Shown one piece after another: positions 16,247 to 21,595 of a stretch of DNA of 21,595 nucleotides. The notes under the pieces are model-generated. The model saw only the letters and a list, made by a program, of their open reading frames with translations, searched no databases and had not been told where the DNA came from. This DNA is from Salpingoeca rosetta (taxonomy: Eukaryota > Opisthokonta > Choanoflagellata > Craspedida > Salpingoecidae), in assembly GCF_000188695.1 (NCBI RefSeq), contig NW_004754907.1, positions 261,498 through 283,092 on the forward strand, written 5' to 3'. Position 1 is the stretch's first letter; every line of letters begins with the position of its first letter. The position numbers and the translations under genes are program-made.

Positions 16247-18925
16247 ATGGTTGTGCGTGCGTCAAGTGGTCGTAGTGGGGTGTGCGTGGCATGTTCGCTG
16301 TTGCGCGGGGCTGGCCGCGTGCTGCGCACTCGGTCCATACACCACCAGCCATCGGCTGCAGCAGCTGCAGCAGCGCGGGTGGCGTCCACAACGAGCCGCA
16401 TGCAGGGCAGAAGCACGAAAAGCAGCGCTTTGATGTCGATACGCGTTGCAGTGCAGCCATCGCACTCTCGCCTGCAGCAGCTTCGGTGGTCTTCAGTGGT
16501 GGCAGCGTCATCGTCATCGTCATCGTCTCAAGGTGGCAAGCCAAGCAAAAAGAAGAGGCGTAGAAGGAAGAGCCAAAACACCCCAAAGCAAGACCAAAGC
16601 TGCACCTCGCAGACTCAGCAACAGCCACAGCAGCTGCCACAGCAGCGATCGGGGCCGCAGCAGGTACAGCCTCAGCAAACGACAGCGCCGTCAACGCGGC
16701 CAGCGCCCACATCAGCAGCACCAGCAGCACCCCGCAACGCTTCGGGCCCACAGCATGCGCGAAAAGGGTGGTACGATCGCTTGATGACTGCACTGCTAAA
16801 GCCCATCTTCACACAGACTGTGGTGTCTTGCCAGTCGTGTGGCAACCCCATCTCCTCCGCGCGCAACTGCTCCTTCCTCCGCGTCTACCCATATGGGACG
16901 CACAGCCAATCCCTCACGCTTCTGGCAGCACCCATCGGTGAGCCCCTTGCCTTGGTGTTCTTTGTGTGTTCTTTGTGTGCGTGTGCGTGCGTGTGCGTGC
17001 GTGTGCGTGCGTGTTCGTTCTGATGAATTCGCGTGTATTGTTGCTCATCTGATGTGCTCATGCCACGAATCCCTGCTCTGGTGGCTGTTATGCCCTGTTC
17101 ACTGCCCGCTAACAGATGAAGTGTCGTCGTTGATACGCCGGGATCAGTCCCACACGTTTCCCCATCACGTAAGATGAAGGGAGGGGAAGGGAGTTGTTCA
17201 TATACGTGCGTGTCTGTGTGTGTACGTGCGCATGTGTGCGTGTGTTCATATGCGTGCGTGTCTGTGTGTGCATGACCGTGTGTGTGCATGACTGTGTGTG
17301 TGTATGTGTGTGCGTGTGTGCGAGCATGTGTGATGTGTACGCTTGTGCCGTTGAAATGTGTGTTCTGTCGCAGCTGCGCTCACACTGGTCATCATTCCGC
17401 ATGCGTGTAGTGCCGCTGTTCGCACTGCTTCAACTTTGTTGGACGCGTGGACACGATCCCAGCACTGGCAGCGGAGGACACAAAGGTGAGAGCCGCGCCC
17501 TCGTGTAGTCGCTGGCGTGTGCAAGGGGACTGATATGGGCAAATCAAACACGCATTTGCGCGCACAAAACTCAAATACGTGTAGACATACACGTGTGTGC
17601 TCTCACAAACACACTCGGACTTACTCAAACATACAATGTGCTGTTTCCCTTGCAGGCGTCGATAATGTTCCCTGGCATTCGGCTGCTGCTGCAGCCCTCG
17701 CGCGTGCGGCTGTCCATCACGTCCTGGGTGACGGGGCGAACACACGACCTGCGGTGCAGCCGATGGGATGCCCTCACGCCGTCCGAAGTCTTCATGACGG
17801 GTCTGCCCCTCGTAGAGGCACCGCCAGAGGACAGCACACGGTAATGTTGGGGGAAGGGGAGGGAGGGGTATGTTTTGGCTCTGTGTGTGTGTTTGTGCGT
17901 GCGTGTGTGTGCGTGCGTGCGTGCGTGTGTGTGTGTTGTGCGTGTGTGTGTTGTGTGTGTGTGTTGGCACTGCCACCTCATCAGCTCATCAGCTCATCAG
18001 CTCATCACCTCAACCCCACACCACGCCCCGCAACGCAACCTGCCGTGCTTGCCACCAACAGTGGGTTTGGGCCGGCGCAGGCGCACGGATTTTCGCTCGT
18101 GCGTACGCGTGGAGGGCTGTACCGGTGGCAGGTGAGCAAACAGGGCGGCGGCGACGATGGCAGCGGCACGATGCCTGCAGGCAATGCCTCGGCACAGCAC
18201 GCTGCAAAGGCTGCTACATCAAACACCGATACACCAGCGACGACAGCGGATGCAAAGAGCAGTGGGCAGCAGGGCGAAGGCGATATTGAGGCTGAAGAGC
18301 TGCGAGAGCTCGTGCAGAAAAAGTATGGAGGAAAGGATAGCACGCCAGGCCTGTTTACCAAGGTGCACGATGTTTCACGCGGTGGTGGGGGAGGGAAGCA
18401 GCAGCTTGTGTCAGCCACAGCCACAGCCACCAAAGACAGTGAAGACGAGCTGGATGAGGAGGAGGATGAGGCGGAGGTGGAGGAGGACGAGGATGATAGT
18501 GAGTTGGAGAAGGACTTGCGAGCATTTGAACAACAACAACAACAACAGCACGGTGACATCTCGAAGCAAACGCCCACACGTCAACAACATCAACAGCAGC
18601 GTGGTGGCGGTGATGGATTTGCGACAGCTGCGACCAACGCCGCCCACCGGCAGCAGCGACGAGGACAACAGGAAGGGCGTGGTAACCCGCAAGGAGACAG
18701 CAGCCACAGCAACGCCAATGGCAGCCACAGGAACACCCATGGCAACAGCACCAACCGCACGAGCAGCGGAAGCAATGATCGTGACTCTCACACGCGGAAT
18801 CTGCGGGCCGGCGACCGCGATTATCGGATGACCGGTGTTGGGTTTGCCGTGAAGAGAGCCGTGCAGCGACTCAAGATGACAGCCATTGAGGCCATCGTCA
18901 ACATCGCATCGTGAGTGCTCGGTGC

Positions 18926-19014
<89 letters not shown>

Positions 19015-19353
19015 TTTGGGCGTGCATTTGGGCGTTTGGCAGGTGGTACGTATTGCCGCTCTGATGGTCACTCTGCCACTGTTCATCACCATCACATCAT
19101 ACACCCTAATATCACACACCATCATATCACACACGACGACGACCACCATCGACGACCACCCGTTGCCAGGCGGTTCCCCGATGGCTCGCTGCCGCGCGCC
19201 CTGCTGTATCACGAGGCGTTTGTTCGCCCCCACTGGCATCCGCTCGGCGTCAAATACAGCGCCGACTTCTTTCGCCAGATCACTGCAACACCAGACGCGG
19301 TTCGGTGATTCGAGAGAGAGGGGGGGGGGGAGGGAGACATAATTGCTTTGCGG

Positions 19354-19406
<53 letters not shown>

Positions 19407-21396
19407 GTCATTGCTGGGTGTGTACATGCATTTTTGTGGTTTTGTGTGTGTGTGTGTGTGTGAAATTTTCCTTTAAGGTTCCTCTTTCCCGCCTTTCACC
19501 ATCACCGCCACCGCCACCACCAATACCATGACGCAGCCGTTGTCGGACCAGGTTGTGCCGCTCATCTTGGCTGCTGCGAATGCGCGCTGGCCGGTCACGC
19601 GTGAGGTGGACGCTCCATCCGTCATCATCGACGCCCTCAACTACATCTTCAAGGACAAGGCCAAGGCACCCTCAACGTATGGAGGGAAATGGAGGGGGTT
19701 GGGAGGTTGGGGGTGGGACATGGTTGGAGGACGTTGGGCGAGGAAACAGGAGGCAAGGGGTAGCGGAGAACGCTTGTGCGTGTGAAGATGGGTATGAATT
19801 GTTTGCCGTGTGTGTGTGTATGTGTGTATGCGTGCGAAAACACGCCGCAGTTGTTTCCTTCCAGTTCACCCCAAAACATTGCTGCCACCACCACCACCAC
19901 CACAACCACCAGTGCGCGTGCGCGTGTGCAGCTTCAGCGCCACCTGCCGCAACTGCTTGACGCCATCCTGCACGGTGCACACGGCCGGCGCGGCATGGAC
20001 GTGGCAGAGGCGTTTGCAAGGTCCGCAGCTGATGATGCATTGGAGGGGTGTGGAGGGTAGATTGGAGGCGGTGTTGGTGAGATGCTGCAGCTGCGTTCTG
20101 TCGCGTTGACAATGCACCCCTTTCACTCCTCGTTGTAACGTCTTCTTCTGCTACATGTGACCGTGCTCACGTTGTCGTATGTGCGTATGTGCGTGCGTGC
20201 GCCTGTGTTTAGCCACGGATTTGAGATTGACGAAGCGTCGTTGACGTGCATTGGACTCCTGGCAGCCGGCATGGTACGTGCTCTAAACACGCCAAGCACG
20301 CTTTACACCGCGATACCAGCTGCAGCGCTGCTGCTGCTGCTGCTGCTCTGTGTGCACAAGTTGCTCGTCCATGTTCACATGCACCCACATGCACCCACAT
20401 GCACTCACACATACTCATTCGTACTCACACATACTCATTCGTACTCACACGTGCGCGTGCATAATGCTCATGCGTGTTTGCGCCTGTAGGAGGAGGAAGG
20501 CGTGAACCCTTTGCTTGAATTGACCGGCCTCAGTCTCTTCGACGTCTCGTGAGTGAACTCAATTGGCAATGGTGTGTGTGTGTGTGTTTGTGTGCTTTGC
20601 TGGGTGTGAGTGTACGTGTGCTGTGTGTGTGTGCTGTGTGTGTGCTGTGTATGTGTGCTGTGTGTGTGTGTGTGTGCTGTGTATGTGTGCTGTGTGTGTG
20701 TGTGTGCTCTGTGTGTGTGTGTGTGTGTGCGTGCGTGTGCTTGGACGTGTGTGTGTGCGTGTGCTTGTACGTGTGTGTGTGCGTGTGCTTGTACGTGTGT
20801 GTGTGTGTACGTGTGTGTACGTGTGTGTACGTGTGCTTGCACGGGTGTGCGTGGCGTCAGTCCCGTCGCCTGTTGACCCGAACCATCACTCACACGCCGT
20901 CTCCACGGCAATGCCTGCAGGCACTGCAACCTTCGTCCCCAGTACCCTGCGCTGCAGCGGGCGATTGCGTCCAGCAAGCACCTGACCCGCGACGTCGTGC
21001 AGGCCAAGGGTCTTCGATGGTCCCTCTCCCTCATGCTCGACAACGTAAGCAGCTGTAGCAGCAGCAACAGGAGGAGGGTGTGTGTGTGTGTGTGCGGACG
21101 TTCGTGTGTGTGTGTGTGCGTGTGTGTACATTCGCGTTCGCGTGGTCTGCTGTGGCGAATCGATAGAATGGACCTGTCTCATTAACAACACGAACAACAG
21201 TCTCTGTCGACTCATCCCATTCTCCACGTGCGTGTGCGGTTTTTTTTTTTTTTTTGTACAGAATGCGAGCGACCGCGCGCTGACGCTCATGCGAACCGTT
21301 GAGGCAACTGGACTGGACGTCCGATCCGGAAATGAGGTCCTCCTCGTGAAACTCTTGGCAACATCAAGCATGGCGACAGCACAAGATATCGTGCAG
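16247..21396 (+). CDS. Unrecognised, probably mitochondrial protein with Cys-pair motif and PPR-like helices, 3' partial
   Basis: Twelve exons: 16247-16937, 17116-17168, 17411-17485, 17656-17840, 18062-18910, 19170-19299, 19537-19676, 19865-20020, 20213-20273, 20490-20548, 20921-21044, 21262-21396; the gene runs past the right edge. Phases agree for 886 codons. The ATG has G at -3 and +4. The first about 110 residues contain many Arg, Ser and Ala and no Asp or Glu, as in mitochondrial presequences. A K/R cluster and Q-rich stretch follow. SCQSCGN (Cys about 195, 198) and CRCSHC (about 249, 251, 254) suggest a zinc-binding fold split by two introns. Exon 5 holds an insert with a strongly acidic stretch and Q, N, S, G-rich sequence. 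Later exons are helical, e.g. RALTLMRTVEATGLDV and LLVKLLATSSMATAQDIV, resembling pentatricopeptide-type repeats. An organellar RNA role is only an inference; I know no matching family. Confidence 0.7.
16938..17115 (+). other. Intron 1 of the presequence-bearing gene
   Basis: Donor GTGAGC, acceptor CTAACAG. It contains a GTGCG-rich run at about 16975-17013. The splice gives APID-EVSSL and keeps frame. Confidence 0.65.
18911..19169 (+). repeat. Intron 5 of the presequence-bearing gene with (TG)n and CAT/CAC-rich acceptor half
   Basis: Donor GTGAGT. About 18927-19012 is a (TG)n tract with TTTGTTTG interruptions. The acceptor half is C/A/T-rich (CATCACCATCACATCATAC and similar) and ends CGTTGCCAG. 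Confidence 0.75.
19300..19536 (+). repeat. Intron 6 of the presequence-bearing gene with (TG)n and CCGCCACC tract
   Basis: Donor GTTCGG is atypical. A (TG)n tract spans about 19356-19405. The acceptor half is CACCGCCACCGCCACC and ends ATGACGCAG. An alternative acceptor TTTAAG at about 19478 would need a different donor phase. Confidence 0.6.
20549..20920 (+). repeat. Intron 10 of the presequence-bearing gene, TG-rich
   Basis: A 372-bp intron with GTGAGT donor and ATGCCTGCAG acceptor. About 20570-20840 consists of degenerate TG arrays with CTGTGTATG and GTGCTTGTACG units. No exon detected inside. Confidence 0.7.
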
Positions 21397-21552
21397 GTGT
21401 GGTGACGTGATGCGATTGCATCATGCAGCAATGAGTGTGCATGGGTGGAAGTAGAAGCTGTGTGTGTGAGTTTTTGTGTGTGTGTGCGGAAGCTGTGCGT
21501 GCATGCGTGTGTGTGTGTGTGTAAGCTCTGTGTGTGTGTGTGTGTGTAGTAG

Positions 21553-21592
<40 letters not shown>

Positions 21593-21595
21593 TGG
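21397..21595 (+). repeat. Start of the next intron, TG-rich, cut by window edge
   Basis: Begins GTGTGG after exon 12. From about 21458 it is TG-rich with AAGCTGTG and AGTAGCTGTG interruptions. No acceptor is seen before the window ends. Confidence 0.6.

Noticed and set aside
17371..17485. A longer exon 3 starting at the earlier CTGTCGCAG acceptor in the presequence gene
   Set aside because: That acceptor forces a frame that ends out of phase with the next exon; starting at 17411 keeps frame and yields the Cys-rich CRCSHC.

Overview
This is a nuclear eukaryotic window. It holds five protein genes broken into many small exons by short introns (about 100-400 bp) with GT..AG ends, and most introns are filled with (TG)n, (CA)n, (CCA)n or (CAA/CAG)n simple repeats. 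Exon GC is high and the proteins carry homopolymer runs (Q, T, D, G). Gene density is high, with some 5' ends only tens of bases apart. The gene content (a FRA10AC1 orthologue, a PDAT/LCAT acyltransferase carrying Calx-beta domains, a secreted Cys/Thr-rich PPC protein) fits a unicellular relative of animals such as a choanoflagellate. The organism call is an inference; I cannot confirm the species.

Layout: (1) 2-1627 (+), the 3' end of a glycosyltransferase-like gene with a long low-complexity, polyQ tail. (2) 2074-5441 (-), a nine-exon gene for a secreted Cys-rich protein with a 42-residue Thr-rich tract and a C-terminal pre-peptidase C-terminal (PPC)-like domain. (3) 6154-8855 (-), an eight-exon FRA10AC1 orthologue, apparently complete. 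(4) 8896-15914 (+), a roughly 15-exon phospholipid:diacylglycerol acyltransferase (PDAT/LCAT family) gene. Its N-terminal region encodes two Calx-beta-like domains and a cyclic-nucleotide-binding-like domain, which is the most unusual thing in the window. (5) 16247 to beyond 21595 (+), an unrecognised gene with a mitochondrial-presequence-like N-terminus, Cys pairs suggesting a zinc site, an acidic/Q-rich insert and helical PPR-like repeats; it continues off the right edge.

Genes 1 and 2 are tail-to-tail, 2 and 3 tandem, 3 and 4 head-to-head with only 40 bp between proposed start codons, and 4 and 5 tandem. I see no operon or shared pathway; the genes look functionally independent.

Exon models were built by hand from splice motifs and reading-frame phase. 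Every modelled exon chain keeps frame, which is good internal support. The weakest points are gene 2's first donor, gene 4's first exon and its exon 9 donor. At the scale of the window, intron repeats are not placed at random: the donor half of an intron tends to be TG/TGG-rich on the sense strand and the acceptor half CA/CCA-rich, for genes on both strands.
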